Shown here: piece by piece, positions 1 through 10,400 of the stretch
Numbering within the stretch: the first letter of the stretch is position 1
Layout of the letters: every line of letters starts with the position of its first letter
The notes under the pieces: model-generated
What the model saw: the letters and a program-made list of their open reading frames with translations, nothing else
The model's database searches: none
Told to the model about the DNA's origin: nothing
Position numbers and translations under genes: made by a program
Assembly (NCBI GenBank): GCA_030272585.1
Contig: BSYQ01000004.1
Span: 6,262,001 to 6,326,000 of the forward strand
DNA: 64,000 bases
From: Bryopsis sp. KO-2023
Taxonomy: Eukaryota > Chlorophyta > Ulvophyceae > Bryopsidales > Bryopsidaceae
Direction: 5' to 3'

Positions 1-194
1 ACTGAACACAGCGATGGATGCATTTTTTAAGAATGTATTTTATGTGAAGCCTCTGTGCGGTGCTTTGGGTGAAAAAACTTGAAAAAAAAAATCCGTCTAC
101 AAAATTATCCTTCCTGCAGGATTATTTTTCCCAAAAAGAGAGGGCGACCATCTGGATCAAAAACCATGTGGACGATTTCTATTTTTTTTTCCAG

Positions 195-467
195 ATCGCA
201 TCGAACGAGGATCACAGGAAGAATTTCCTGTTTGCGAAAGCGGATATTCAAGTCCCGGGGATCATCGGCTTTATTCGTTCGCATGGGGTGAAGGGAATTC
301 CCACCATTATGGTTTTCGATCCGACTGGAGAGCTGCTGGCGACTTTCGGAGCTTCTTTCAGGAAAATCAACATGGTGAAAGCGAACCTGGTGGTTATGGC
401 TGCTAATGCTGGGTCAAAGTTTCGGGTGGATCCCAACGGGTTTGTCATCCCGAAGCCGGAGGACTAG
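195..467 (+). CDS. Thioredoxin-fold protein, terminal exon (partial gene)
   Basis: This is the last exon of a gene that begins left of the window. A T-rich tract ending in CCAG gives an acceptor at 193-194, and the frame then runs to TAG at 465-467. The 90 residues contain HGVKGIPTIMVFDPTGELL, the shape of the cis-proline loop plus the following strand in thioredoxin-like proteins (a GIPT motif before a beta hairpin, as in nucleoredoxin and tryparedoxin). The CxxC active-site half of such a domain would lie in upstream exons that are not visible, so redox activity cannot be judged. The stretch before 195 is also open in the same frame but low in complexity and is probably intron. The fold assignment rests on one motif and the strand pattern. 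Confidence 0.6.
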   Translation: MASNEDHRKNFLFAKADIQVPGIIGFIRSHGVKGIPTIMVFDPTGELLATFGASFRKINMVKANLVVMAANAGSKFRVDPNGFVIPKPED

Positions 468-1737
468 AGGGGTTTTGAAAATTTAAGAATTTGCGTTTGA
501 GCGTTTTTTATACAGATCTGTCGATCGGTGTGTATATATCCATCTTTGCAACGCTGAGTAGAGGTAGGGGGAAAAAGAGGGGGGGGGGTTGAAAAAAAAA
601 AAGCAGAAAAGAAGTGGGAAAAGGAAAGGTCAAAAACACGGGGATTGTGGTATTGGTTTTTTCTGTTTTTCCTTTTTTTGGTTTGAAAAAAAAGAAGCCT
701 ATGTTGGATTTTTTTTTCTTCCCTTTTCGGAAAGAGCTCAAAAAATTAGAAATCGAATGAACGAGGGAGGGAAACAAAAAAAAGAAGTTGGGAGGCCTTT
801 CGGTGCACTGAAAGGGAAAAAAAAGGAAAGTTAGCATTTTGGAAAAAAAAAAGAGAGAGGGATGGGCTTTTTAAGGAAGCCAAAGCGGCAAGCGGGGAAA
901 AAAAAATGGTGGGAGGAGGGTTGCTGTTTCAGGGATTTCGATTTTACGAAAATGGTGTACATCCTCGTTTTAGAAAACTCACACACACAGTGTCTGTGGA
1001 AAGATGTTTACGGGAGTACGACCCCCCCCCCCCCCCCTTTTTTTTTTTTTTTTCTCCTTGGTGGATTTTTTTTTCTTTTCTTTTCCTGGCGTCGTATCGA
1101 TGATTGGCCTCTGGCAATTTTACACACTGGGTTGACCTTGTCTGTTATCGGACAGCAACGGGCTGTCAGAATTTCTTAGCTTTCTCTTTGTTTTGCTCAT
1201 TTTCTGCTCCCCCTGAAATTATTTCCAGCAGCATCAATGTTTTTTATGTTATTTTTTTCTTGCCTTTCGGAAAAAAGATGATGGGAGAAAAAAAGCAAAA
1301 AAAAAAAACTCTGGGGGGATTGTGGGCACAGGGACGTTTCCGAGGACATATAATTTCAGCGCTCATTTTTTTTGGGGGGGGAAGAAAGAGAAAAGAAAAA
1401 AGCAGATTGCAAAATTTTAATGAAAAGTTGGTGATCGAAAAAAAAAAAAAATTGTGGTGTGGAGGTGGAGAAGATGAAAAAAAAAAAATATGAGACACCA
1501 GGATTTGACTCTTTCGAGAGTCGGATATTTTCTTGTTCTTTATTTTCCATTTTTTAAAGGTTACACACATGTGATGAGTTCATCCTGCAAATCCCAGAGT
1601 TTCTCCCTGTTTTTTTTATTTTTTTTTGCAAAACGGAGCATTATTAACTTCTTATCCTTTCACTTCTTTTGGAAATGTTGCAGTGAAATCCTGTTTTTTT
1701 CTTTTTCTTTTTTTTAATCCTCCTGTTGTTGCAATAT
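468..1737. other. Intergenic, homopolymer-rich
   Basis: I see no gene here. The stretch is dominated by runs of A, T, G and C, including a C run of about 16 directly followed by a T run near 1022-1053. The open frames present are low-complexity artefacts of these runs. The downstream boundary is the LTR of gypsy element C. Confidence 0.6.
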
Positions 1738-1886
1738 TGTCAAACAATTGAGTAAACAGCTGCTTACATTGAACCAACGTTCCTTCGTTCTTTTAACTGT
1801 AACCCATGTTTGCCTCTTCCCGTACTTAATTTCTATAACTTAACTCTATCTAATCAATCACAAGCTACTTCCCATCAATCTTGTCA
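1738..1886 (-). repeat. LTR of gypsy C (3' LTR)
   Basis: Direct repeat identical over 149 bp to 7344-7492. It begins TGTCAAAC and ends CTTGTCA. It lies at the 3' end of the minus-strand element, just after the integrase frame. Confidence 0.93.
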
Positions 1887-1893
1887 CGCTTCC

Positions 1894-4416
1894 CTAGCGC
1901 TTAAAATACCTACGTAATCTATCATGGTGAAAAACCCCTTTTACCTTTTCTCCTTCAACAGTTTCTAACTCAAATAAACGATCCCCCTTCTTTTTTCGAA
2001 CCCGATACGGACCCTTCCATTTGGGTTCAAACTTCTGCCCATGTACTCCATCTCCAAAATTATTTCTAACCAAAACCAGACCCCCAATTTCAATTTCCTT
2101 TTCCAAAAACTTTTGGGGTCCCAAATCCACCACCTGATTTCTTGCTATTTGCCTTTCGTGATCACGAACCTTCCTTCTAATCTCCAATACATCAATCTTT
2201 TTCCCTTGTGCATTTTGACCCAGCAAAATTTCTTGAGGTGAAAACCCCAAAACACTTGAACGTGAAACCCGCATCAAATCGACTGCTTTGGCCACAAATT
2301 CAGACCATCTTTCTCTATTTTTCCAACACATGCGTTGCAGTCGATGTACGAGTGTTTGATTCACTCTTTCTACTCTGCCATTTGACTTTGGCGAGTAAGA
2401 ACTGATTTCCACCTTTTTAATTGCTTTCTTTTCCAAATACCTTGCAAAATACGCACTGCCAAATGCTCCTCCATTATCGCCCATCAGCGATTCAATGTGT
2501 CCCCATTTGTGTCTCCAAGACTCCACAAAATGAACCAGTTGATCACTGGTGGCACTGGGCACTGGTTTTGCTTCAACCCAACGCGAAAAGAAATCTACAC
2601 CCACCAAAATGTATTTGTGCACGCCACTGATGTCCAGGGGTCCCACAAAATCCACTGCCACCACCTGCATTGGGCGTTCTGTAGAAATCGACAGGCTTGA
2701 GGCAGTTTTCCTCAATTTTCCAAACCGCTGGCACGTGTCACAAGTACGGCAGTGTGCCTCTGTATCCTTTCGCATATCTGTCCAAAAAAAGGAACACTTC
2801 ACTCTTTCCAGAGTTTTTTCGAACCCAAAATGACCAGCTTTATCGTGGCATGTCTCCAAGACTGTCTTCACCATACTGCGCGGAACCACCACCTTGTGTT
2901 CCATTTCGATCAATTTTTGCAGCATTCCATTTTTCCAAATCATTTGGTGCTTATGACATAATTGAGCAGCACGCAAGATTTCTTTCCATTGCTCTTCTTT
3001 TCCCAGTTCTTTCTTCAAACTCAATCCTTGATTTCCAGCTTCCACAGGGCAAACCTCCGAACGCTGGACAAGATAACGTTGGCGAGAGAGCAAATCGGCT
3101 AAAAAATTTTCTTGGCCAGCGATATGATGTACGCGCAAAGGGTACACAAAAAGATCTTGCACTGTAGCCAACTGGCGACGCACAAAATCGGTAGAAGACG
3201 TAGCAGAAAACATCGCCACCACCGTTCGATTATCCGTATAAATATCGAACTTCTGATTAATCAAAAAGGCACGAAGGGCCGTTACCGCTCTGCAGAATCC
3301 ACGCAGCTCCGAGAAATTGGAAGATCGGAAGGGCTGAGTATTGTAGGCACTCCACATAGCGATCAGCCGCTGGCCTTGAACCAAAATAGCGCCATGAGCC
3401 AACGACGAACTGTCGACATAAAGACGCAAAGGCTCCGAGGAACGAGGTTGCCAATACTCCAAACGCCAAAGAGCAGAAGTAAGACGAGCCACCACTGTGT
3501 CCCAATCACGACAAAACCCCGAAGTAGCAAACTGATCAGGAGAAGCCTGACAATACGAACGCAGGCGGGCAAGGACCGCCGAAACATTGGGATTGAAAGG
3601 AATCAACCCCAAACACAACCCAAAAAAACTGCGCAACTGCAAACGAGAAACCGGGCGCTGAAATTGCGCGATCTTCGTAATAACAGAGGGATCCAAGCAA
3701 ACGCCCTGGGCCGAAAAACGTACCCCCACAAAACAGACCTCATGCTGAAAAAACGAACATTTCGAAAAATTGAGAACCCAACCATCGCGCTGAAGCTCCT
3801 CACAAAGAATAAACAACGCACGACGGTGAGAATCAATAGAATCCGACCCCAAGCAAAGATCATCAACATACCCTGACAACTCCGCATCCGGGACTTCTTT
3901 TCGTAACCGAGAACGAACGCGAGCAAGAGTATATTGAATCGCTCTCAAAAACCAATGCATTGAGTTATGAAACCCAAAAGGCAATCTTGTAAAAACAAAA
4001 AACTGGTGATCAAAAGAAATGCCAAAAAACTTCTGCACACTGGGGTGCAACTGGATACAAGTAAAAGCAGACGACACATCAAGGGTGGAAAAAATTTTTT
4101 TCTGCCCTAAAGTACGAACCAAAGCATGGCGATGCAACCCCGGAGAAAATACTTGACGCACTGATGCGTTGAGCAGTCGAAAATCCACGACCATACGCAA
4201 CGACGACGAATGAGGTTTAGGAACCATAAAAAAAGGCGCCATGACCCGAGGGGTCCAGGAAACAGGGCGCAAAACTCCTTGTTCCGTCCATGTGGTAATC
4301 TGTTGCTTAGCAGCGAGAAACTCCTGACCCACCAAGGGAGGTTGGGGGGGCGCCAACGTACTAGGCGACGAAACAAAAGGAAGCTCCTCAATCACCTCAG
4401 GTTTAAACAGCCCCAC
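1894..4416 (-). CDS. Gypsy C pol: reverse transcriptase, RNase H, integrase
   Basis: A retroelement polyprotein of about 840 aa, treated here as a fossil. The reverse transcriptase has a YVDD catalytic box and a VDFRLLN palm motif. RNase H follows (YVDSSSLAHGA region, YTDNRTV). The integrase has an HHCC-type zinc finger ending CRTCDTCQRF and a DDE core (VDFVGPL, MGDNGGAF, SNGRVERV). The C-terminus is basic, with an FHHDRLRRY ending. It lies downstream of the protease frame on the same strand, in the usual gypsy order with integrase last. The reverse transcriptase is divergent from that of elements A and B. Confidence 0.9.
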   Translation of the reverse strand: MGLFKPEVIEELPFVSSPSTLAPPQPPLVGQEFLAAKQQITTWTEQGVLRPVSWTPRVMAPFFMVPKPHSSSLRMVVDFRLLNASVRQVFSPGLHRHALVRTLGQKKIFSTLDVSSAFTCIQLHPSVQKFFGISFDHQFFVFTRLPFGFHNSMHWFLRAIQYTLARVRSRLRKEVPDAELSGYVDDLCLGSDSIDSHRRALFILCEELQRDGWVLNFSKCSFFQHEVCFVGVRFSAQGVCLDPSVITKIAQFQRPVSRLQLRSFFGLCLGLIPFNPNVSAVLARLRSYCQASPDQFATSGFCRDWDTVVARLTSALWRLEYWQPRSSEPLRLYVDSSSLAHGAILVQGQRLIAMWSAYNTQPFRSSNFSELRGFCRAVTALRAFLINQKFDIYTDNRTVVAMFSATSSTDFVRRQLATVQDLFVYPLRVHHIAGQENFLADLLSRQRYLVQRSEVCPVEAGNQGLSLKKELGKEEQWKEILRAAQLCHKHQMIWKNGMLQKLIEMEHKVVVPRSMVKTVLETCHDKAGHFGFEKTLERVKCSFFWTDMRKDTEAHCRTCDTCQRFGKLRKTASSLSISTERPMQVVAVDFVGPLDISGVHKYILVGVDFFSRWVEAKPVPSATSDQLVHFVESWRHKWGHIESLMGDNGGAFGSAYFARYLEKKAIKKVEISSYSPKSNGRVERVNQTLVHRLQRMCWKNRERWSEFVAKAVDLMRVSRSSVLGFSPQEILLGQNAQGKKIDVLEIRRKVRDHERQIARNQVVDLGPQKFLEKEIEIGGLVLVRNNFGDGVHGQKFEPKWKGPYRVRKKKGDRLFELETVEGEKVKGVFHHDRLRRYFKR

Positions 4417-4440
4417 AGTAGACGAAAATAAATCCGGGAA

Positions 4441-5628
4441 TTACGTAGGCAAAGTCGCGGCACAGGGACGAACATTAGCAATCATCGTAGCAGGCGTGGC
4501 AGGAGGAGAACGAGTAGCGAGGGTACGAAGAACGCCATCCGCTTGTTTCAATTCAACTGCCAACGCAGGCAACAAAACTCCGGCCACTGCTGTCCGACTA
4601 CCCAACAAAACAGGAGTAGTTTGCGCATTGGTAAGGGTCACGCGAAGAGAATGGCCACGCATCCATATAGCCGAGGATGCCGAAACACCGGCGGGGAGAC
4701 GTCCGGAATCGAAAAACGCCACAGAAGACGACGGGGCAAGTGGAAGAACCACAGTAATGGAAGATTGGGCAGCAATCACTCGAGAGGAGCCCAATGCCAA
4801 AAATAACACGCCATCCTTGATGATTGGGGGCACTGATAAGGACTCCGCCGCCGTAAGTCTCCAAACAGAATCTTGGGCCTCGGAATTTTCCGGGGTAACA
4901 GCCAAACATTGGACTGCAGGTTGCCTCGGAAGTTCCAAAACACGATGTGCTGGGTTTGGTTTAGCTTTCAGCTCGCAGAGAACATCATTCCCCAAAATCA
5001 CATCATACCCCAACTCCGGACATACAAAAACCCATTGCTGAAGTGACGTTTGGCCAATGGTAAGCGTCACCTGCGCCGTGCCCAAACATGCTAACGCTGA
5101 TTGATTAGCACAGCGAAAAACTCGCTCCGTGTGTTGAGGAACAGCGCCTGCCAACTTCGCAATCTTCGCAGAAATCAAAGTAACTCCAGCGCCCGTATCA
5201 ATAAGCCCATTGCACGTGACTTGATCATTAATCACGGCAGGGCAGAACAACAGCGAACCCGAACTGGTCATTTTTACAGTATTAACGTCCGGCGCTTTCC
5301 CTTCAGCGGAATCCACAAAATCCGACTCTATCCCACCAAACAAGGCATCTTCAAAAACAGGGGCATCGATATTAAAAATTTTTTCCCGCTCAGGCTGACC
5401 ATGGCGGAAATTCGGAGGTCGCTGCCACGGCCGATTCTGAAATCGCCCCTGGCGTTGTGTACCACGATCTCCATCACGCAAAACATCCTGTAAAAATTTT
5501 CGATAGCCCTGATTCCGCTTAGCCAAATGCCGAGAAGCCATACGAAAATCCTGCATCGTCTTAATAGCCGAGAACTCGACCCTTTCTCCCTGGATAACGC
5601 TCTGAACATTAACCGTATCAATCTCCAT
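4441..5628 (-). CDS. Gypsy C protease-containing region
   Basis: This frame holds the end of Gag and a retropepsin-like aspartic protease, with the catalytic motif LIDTGAGVTLIS near residue 145 and a GNDVL flap-region match. An Arg/Gln-rich stretch precedes the protease. It sits between the gag region and pol. The hAT-like element 5640-6728 is inserted immediately upstream, inside the gag coding region. Part of a young retroelement. Confidence 0.85.
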   Translation of the reverse strand: MEIDTVNVQSVIQGERVEFSAIKTMQDFRMASRHLAKRNQGYRKFLQDVLRDGDRGTQRQGRFQNRPWQRPPNFRHGQPEREKIFNIDAPVFEDALFGGIESDFVDSAEGKAPDVNTVKMTSSGSLLFCPAVINDQVTCNGLIDTGAGVTLISAKIAKLAGAVPQHTERVFRCANQSALACLGTAQVTLTIGQTSLQQWVFVCPELGYDVILGNDVLCELKAKPNPAHRVLELPRQPAVQCLAVTPENSEAQDSVWRLTAAESLSVPPIIKDGVLFLALGSSRVIAAQSSITVVLPLAPSSSVAFFDSGRLPAGVSASSAIWMRGHSLRVTLTNAQTTPVLLGSRTAVAGVLLPALAVELKQADGVLRTLATRSPPATPATMIANVRPCAATLPT

Positions 5629-5639
5629 TGGGTCGGCGG

Positions 5640-6728
5640 CATACTATGGATGTGATAGGTAATAATCGGCCTGCTATAAATAGGTCTAAACGGGGTCGGA
5701 TCGGAACCGGGTTTTCACTAACATCTGTTGTGGAGTCATACGAAAATAGTCGGATTTTTTCCGATTTTTTTTTACCGATCATGATCGGGGCCGATCATCG
5801 GTGATCGGTGACATGATCGGTCCGACTAATCGGGATCGGCAACCGATCCGATCAAAAAACGGCATCGGCCGATCCCGATCCCGATCCGATCAGGGCGCGG
5901 AGCTGTGATCGGAACAGTCGGTCGATCATGATCGGCGTTTGTTGATTTGATCGGTACAGTGATCGGGGGTGTACCGATCATGATCGGTTTGAAAGGCGCG
6001 GAGTCGGTGAATTACTTCAAATCCGATTTAATCGGATTTTCCGATCAACCACCGATCCCGATCCGATCATGATCGGTGATCGGCTCACGAACAAAGTAAC
6101 CCCCCTAGGGTCCCCAAAACCCAAGGGAACTGAGTGGGATTCGAACACCGTACCTCACGGTGCCGAGTCATCTACGCTAAGCACTGAGCCAAGCGGACCA
6201 CGGTGGCTTCGTGGCTGTTGCAATAATATACCTTCATCTTTTTGTAATTCTGTAAAATTACGGTATATAATTGCAACAGCCGCTAAACCATCGTGGTCCG
6301 CTTGGCTTAGTGCTCAGCGTAGATAACTTGGCACCGTGCGGTACGGTGTTCGAATCCCACTCAGTTCCCTTGGGTTTTGGGGACCCTAGGGGGGTTACTT
6401 TGTTCGTGAGCCGATCACCGATCATGATCGGATCGGGATCGGTGGTTGATCGGAGAATCCGATCAGATCGGAAATTTACCGATCAAATCGGAAAACGCCG
6501 ATCCCGATCCCGATCCGATCAGATCTCCCAGCCAGATTTGGATGATCGGCCGATTTTGATCGGAAAAAGTCAGACCGATCACTGTGATCGGTCCGATTTG
6601 ATCGGTGATCGGTTTGATCGGTACCGATTTGATTGGAAACCGATCTGATCGGTTTTCGCAGATTCCGATCTTGATCGGTGATCGGTTTGATCGGAGACCG
6701 ATTTAATCGGGATCGGATCCATAGTATG
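5640..6728. mobile_element. hAT-like non-autonomous element G with tRNA-like palindromic core
   Basis: A 1,089-bp element with 12-bp terminal inverted repeats (CATACTATGGAT) and an 8-bp target duplication (GTCGGCGG at 5632-5639 and 6729-6736) inside gag of gypsy C. CA...TG termini with 8-bp duplications fit hAT transposons. The ends can also be read as an 11-bp inverted repeat with a 10-bp duplication, so a Mutator-like origin is not excluded. No transposase is encoded. The arms are dense arrays of CCGATC/GATCGG words, many forming CCGATCATGATCGG palindromes. The centre (about 6064-6440) is a long hairpin with a tRNA-like sequence in each arm. Confidence 0.85.
6064..6440. repeat. tRNA-like palindromic core of element G
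   Basis: A near-perfect inverted repeat with arms of about 165 bp around a short AT-rich loop. On the plus strand the right arm has an A-box-like TGGCTTAGTGC and a B-box-like GTTCGAATCC about 50 bp apart, the layout of a tRNA-derived SINE head. The left arm carries the same in reverse. A homologous core with its centre in the opposite orientation occurs in element F (38893-39194). Confidence 0.85.
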
Positions 6729-7345
6729 GTCGGCGGCTGATCCAGCATTTCCTGTACCAAGCTCCCAGGCAAAACTCTCATGTAAACGCGACAACATTGC
6801 CTTCAACGTAGTTGAAGACTTCGGCAATGAGCGCACAAGTTCCTGCGCAGCTTTGGGAAGATGCGAATAAAAAATGCTGCACTTCACCGTTTCCGCCAGT
6901 TTGTCCATCCGCTCCGCGGTCTGAACAAATCGCGTAGTGAAATGCTCCAATCGCTCTTTGGGTCGCATTTTTTCCCTGCGCAGTTTCTGCTCATCTGAAG
7001 CCAAGTCCGTGGGTAACGCTGCGCGTAACTCCGCCACCAAAATCATCCATGCTTCCGTGGTCCCAACCGTACTCAAAGGATTAGAAAACACCGTAAACTC
7101 CAGCTCCAGCTCCAGCTCCAGAGTATTTCTCATTGACGAGATCCAATTCCAGTCCTTGCGTCTGGACCCTTTCGATTCTGTTTGCAAACAGCCGACACGC
7201 TGAGCTCCCTGGGACTGCCAATCGTAACAACGCATACGATTTATCTTCAAAGGTAACACCTCCACACCCAGCGTAAGGAATTGCCCATTCGGCTACTTCC
7301 CTGGTCCAGGTCGAAAACTTTGTTTTCCCCAGCTCCGAAACCATG
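6729..7345 (-). CDS. Gypsy C gag-like region
   Basis: This is the 5' coding part of element C, between the primer-binding site and the hAT-like insertion. It contains a capsid-like stretch with the pattern of retrotransposon Gag domains (LRREKMRPKERLEHFTTRF and the helix-rich sequence after it). It continues beyond the insertion in the 4441-5628 frame. Family assignment is by position and pattern only. Confidence 0.7.
7332..7343 (-). other. Primer-binding site of gypsy C
   Basis: On the minus strand TGGTTTCGGAGC directly follows the 5' LTR. It is complementary to a tRNA 3' end of GCTCCGAAACCA. Elements A (46249) and B (48837) carry the same 12 bases. Confidence 0.85.
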
Positions 7346-7492
7346 TCAAACAATTGAGTAAACAGCTGCTTACATTGAACCAACGTTCCTTCGTTCTTTT
7401 AACTGTAACCCATGTTTGCCTCTTCCCGTACTTAATTTCTATAACTTAACTCTATCTAATCAATCACAAGCTACTTCCCATCAATCTTGTCA
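7344..7492 (-). repeat. LTR of gypsy C (5' LTR)
   Basis: 149 bp, identical to 1738-1886. On the minus strand it is followed at once by the primer-binding site. Confidence 0.93.
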
Positions 7493-10400
7493 ATATGACA
7501 AAAAATATACATATACAACAAAAAAACACACCACAATTCTCCAGCAACCCTTTTCTCCTTCCGGCACTCCATGGCTCAACACGTCTGTAATATCTCATAC
7601 CTCGTACAAATCAACTCACTCCCCCAGCATGGTTGCAATTATCGATTGGTTGATTGATTGATTGTGGGATGGCGGCTTGCTTGTGACGGGCCAAATTTCA
7701 AGAACAAGCAATGTGGTCCTGCCATTCCATTTTATGCATGTTGACAACATTGTATTCTTGTCTGGGATTCGTTTGCTGTCTTGCAGTGTTTTTGGTTTTC
7801 TTCAGCTTTGTCAATTTGCACAAGACTCAGCTGCATTCAAATGGAAACCCAACTTTGTGTTCAGTCGTCAAAGGATTTGAAACTGTACATACAGTCCTCC
7901 GAGAAAGCCTAGGATTTGTAGTACACGTTCATTTATAACGCAATCAACGCTAAATATATAAGGTTGGGTGATAAAAGGATTTGCTCTTTCTTGTGATACA
8001 AATCTGGGTGCGGACGAAACACTAGTGTTTGCTTTTTCTTTTGTCACTCGGATACAAAGTTCCATTTCCATCGCTTGTAGCTTATGGTTATGTTTGTTTG
8101 TTTGTTTTCATTTTTCATTTTTGCCAACAATGCAGAATTCTGTAAGAGGATTCAGATCTGTTGAAGAGATGGTTCCCTTTTCAGGACCCGTAAGCTGTTG
8201 ACAAAGGCACTTGAAACTATCCACGAAAGTCTTACAACAACGTCACAAACAAAGCCTTATAACAATATCCTTTCATCAGATCTAACTCTACATTGAGTCA
8301 TTCACAGATCCCCTTACTTTCCCCATTGGGGCACAATTGTCTCCTTTAATTAACAGATGCCCTCATCTCACAGGACACCATTTCCACAATCACAACAAAG
8401 CGAAAGAAGGCTGCGCTGGACTAAATGCTGTTTCAAGCACTTCTCAAGTCCTTATTATCGTGAAACAACGATTTTTCTGTAAAAGAGTAACAGCATTGGG
8501 GAAAAGATTTTGTGCAATGATGGCTCGAGGCAAGGGCTCAATGATCGGGCTCAATTTCGGCGACCACCTGTTCGATCTTTTGTACACATGTGTTTCGCCT
8601 TGCTCTCCTTTCGAAATGACATAACGCATCAGTATAACACAGGAACATAGATAACAATTGCACTACAACAGTTCAGATCCTGTCGACACATTCCATGAAA
8701 AAGGAAAGACTTGATGGGCCTTAATCGTCCAAATGTTGTGACCTCCATCTCAGTCGCAGCCGGACCGAATCGTTTGGATGAGCCGATCTAGGTTCTTGAA
8801 GATGAGGTGCGCGAGCCACCTGGTTGAACCGTCGGGCCACGCTGTGTGCTTCTCGAACGCAGGCTTCCACTGACGCTGCAACATGCAGAACTGACATTTG
8901 CTTTGTACGCCTCAATCAACAATCCAACGACTTTCCGTTTTGTGCCTTATACTAATCCTGCATGTAGGTTGTCGAGTGGGGTAGCGCCCGCCTGTTGCCC
9001 GAGCGGGGACTGTTGAGTGTGGATCAAGGGCTCTCGCCTGCGGTCCTGTGCTGCGCGTGGATGGGTCGTCCTTGCCAAGGGGCGGGTCTACGATGCAGCC
9101 CAGCCTGAAGGTTGGACGGTGTCGTGGGTGACGAGTCGGGCATAGCGCAAGGCGGGAAACCGAGCAGCGATCTGCCTCGGTGGAAGAATAGCGAACCAGA
9201 GCAACGCATGGGGGTCACCAAAGATGGGAACTCCGAGAGACCACTCAATTTACCACCCAAGCTTTAGTTATTTTATTATTTTTTTCGGCTTTTTTCTTGT
9301 TGTATTAATCAAATTGAACCGCATCCAATCCACAATCCCACCATTACCCCACTGAAGGGCTTTTTATTGTGCAAACCAACGAACGCTGCGTTCCAACAGA
9401 TTTTATGTGTTGTCGAAACAAATTGTTCTTGGGAGAGGGAAATTTATTTAAAGAGATTGTGTTGAGTTAGACCCATTTTTTCTGCTTTCAATTGGTGGCG
9501 TGTCGCCTTGCTGGGCTTGTTGCTTTATATGATCACTCTTGGGAACAGTTGTATACGATCGCTGGTGTTGCGTCGCTGAGTGTTGTGTGCCTCACTGTAC
9601 TCACTCAAACACGCTTCCCCGAGCACTATGATGTTCTACAGCAACCATGGATCTACTGTCTAGATCTAGAGGATCCCCATTCTTTTTTTCAAGTTTTGAT
9701 CAGGTCGGAAAAACACTGAAGTGGGCCACAGCCCACTGTGAAAATTAACTTCGAGGAGGAGGGATCATGTTGTGGTAGATTGTGATCAGTCATAAGAGGA
9801 GTGCCACGAGACTCCCAATACATTCTGCAGATGTCGATTGACTGCTGGGTTTGATTATCAAACTTTGATACTACACTGCTGCAAAAGTTGCACTTTAAAA
9901 ACCTCTAATCATGATTCCTCACATTCAATATATCCATGGTCACAGAAAAGCATCATAGCCTTGCTTGCATGTACAGTTCGATCAAGGAAATATAAGAATT
10001 TTTTTTTATGAAAATCGATGAGATTTTTCTTTAAACAAAAAAAAGTTCTGCCAAAGTGTAGTCTGCTGCACCTGTGTGCACAGAAAAAATAAACCCACAT
10101 AGAGTCCCCCAAAACTAGTCAATCACAGAATTCCTTGATCGAGCAAAATTGTCAACACGTGCGTTTACTCGAACAGGGCGCGGAGCTCCTCCGCCCTGTC
10201 AGTACAAAAATCAACGTTGCAAAAATCCGATTCTTCTTCAATCCGCTTCGTTTTCACCTGGACATCCAGGTACACGTCGTCATTTGCAATAAGATTCTCA
10301 CACCATCATGGTGTGAGAATGCATGATGCATGCATGATCTTATCCATGATGGATCGCACAGTCACTCACACGGTCATTCGGTTTGTGTCGAATGTCCACA

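Larger units (their letters stand above)
1738..7492 (-). mobile_element. Ty3/gypsy LTR retrotransposon C
   Basis: Two identical 149-bp direct repeats (1738-1886 and 7344-7492) flank the element, which reads on the minus strand. A 4-5 bp target duplication (ATAT or AATAT) flanks it. A primer-binding site abuts the 5' LTR. Parts in order are gag-like region, aspartic protease, reverse transcriptase, RNase H and integrase; no chromodomain is seen. Identical LTRs point to a very recent insertion. A hAT-like element (5640-6728) lies inside the gag region and is therefore younger still. Apart from that insertion the element looks near whole. The LTRs are short for a plant-type gypsy element. Confidence 0.93.

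Noticed and set aside
6268-6371. Functional tRNA gene in element G
   Set aside because: A and B boxes are present, but no acceptor stem or anticodon arm can be drawn. It is tRNA-derived, not a tRNA gene.
9655-9676. TCTAGAGGATCCCC resembles a cloning-vector polylinker
   Set aside because: The match is 14 bases and the flanks do not continue as vector sequence.
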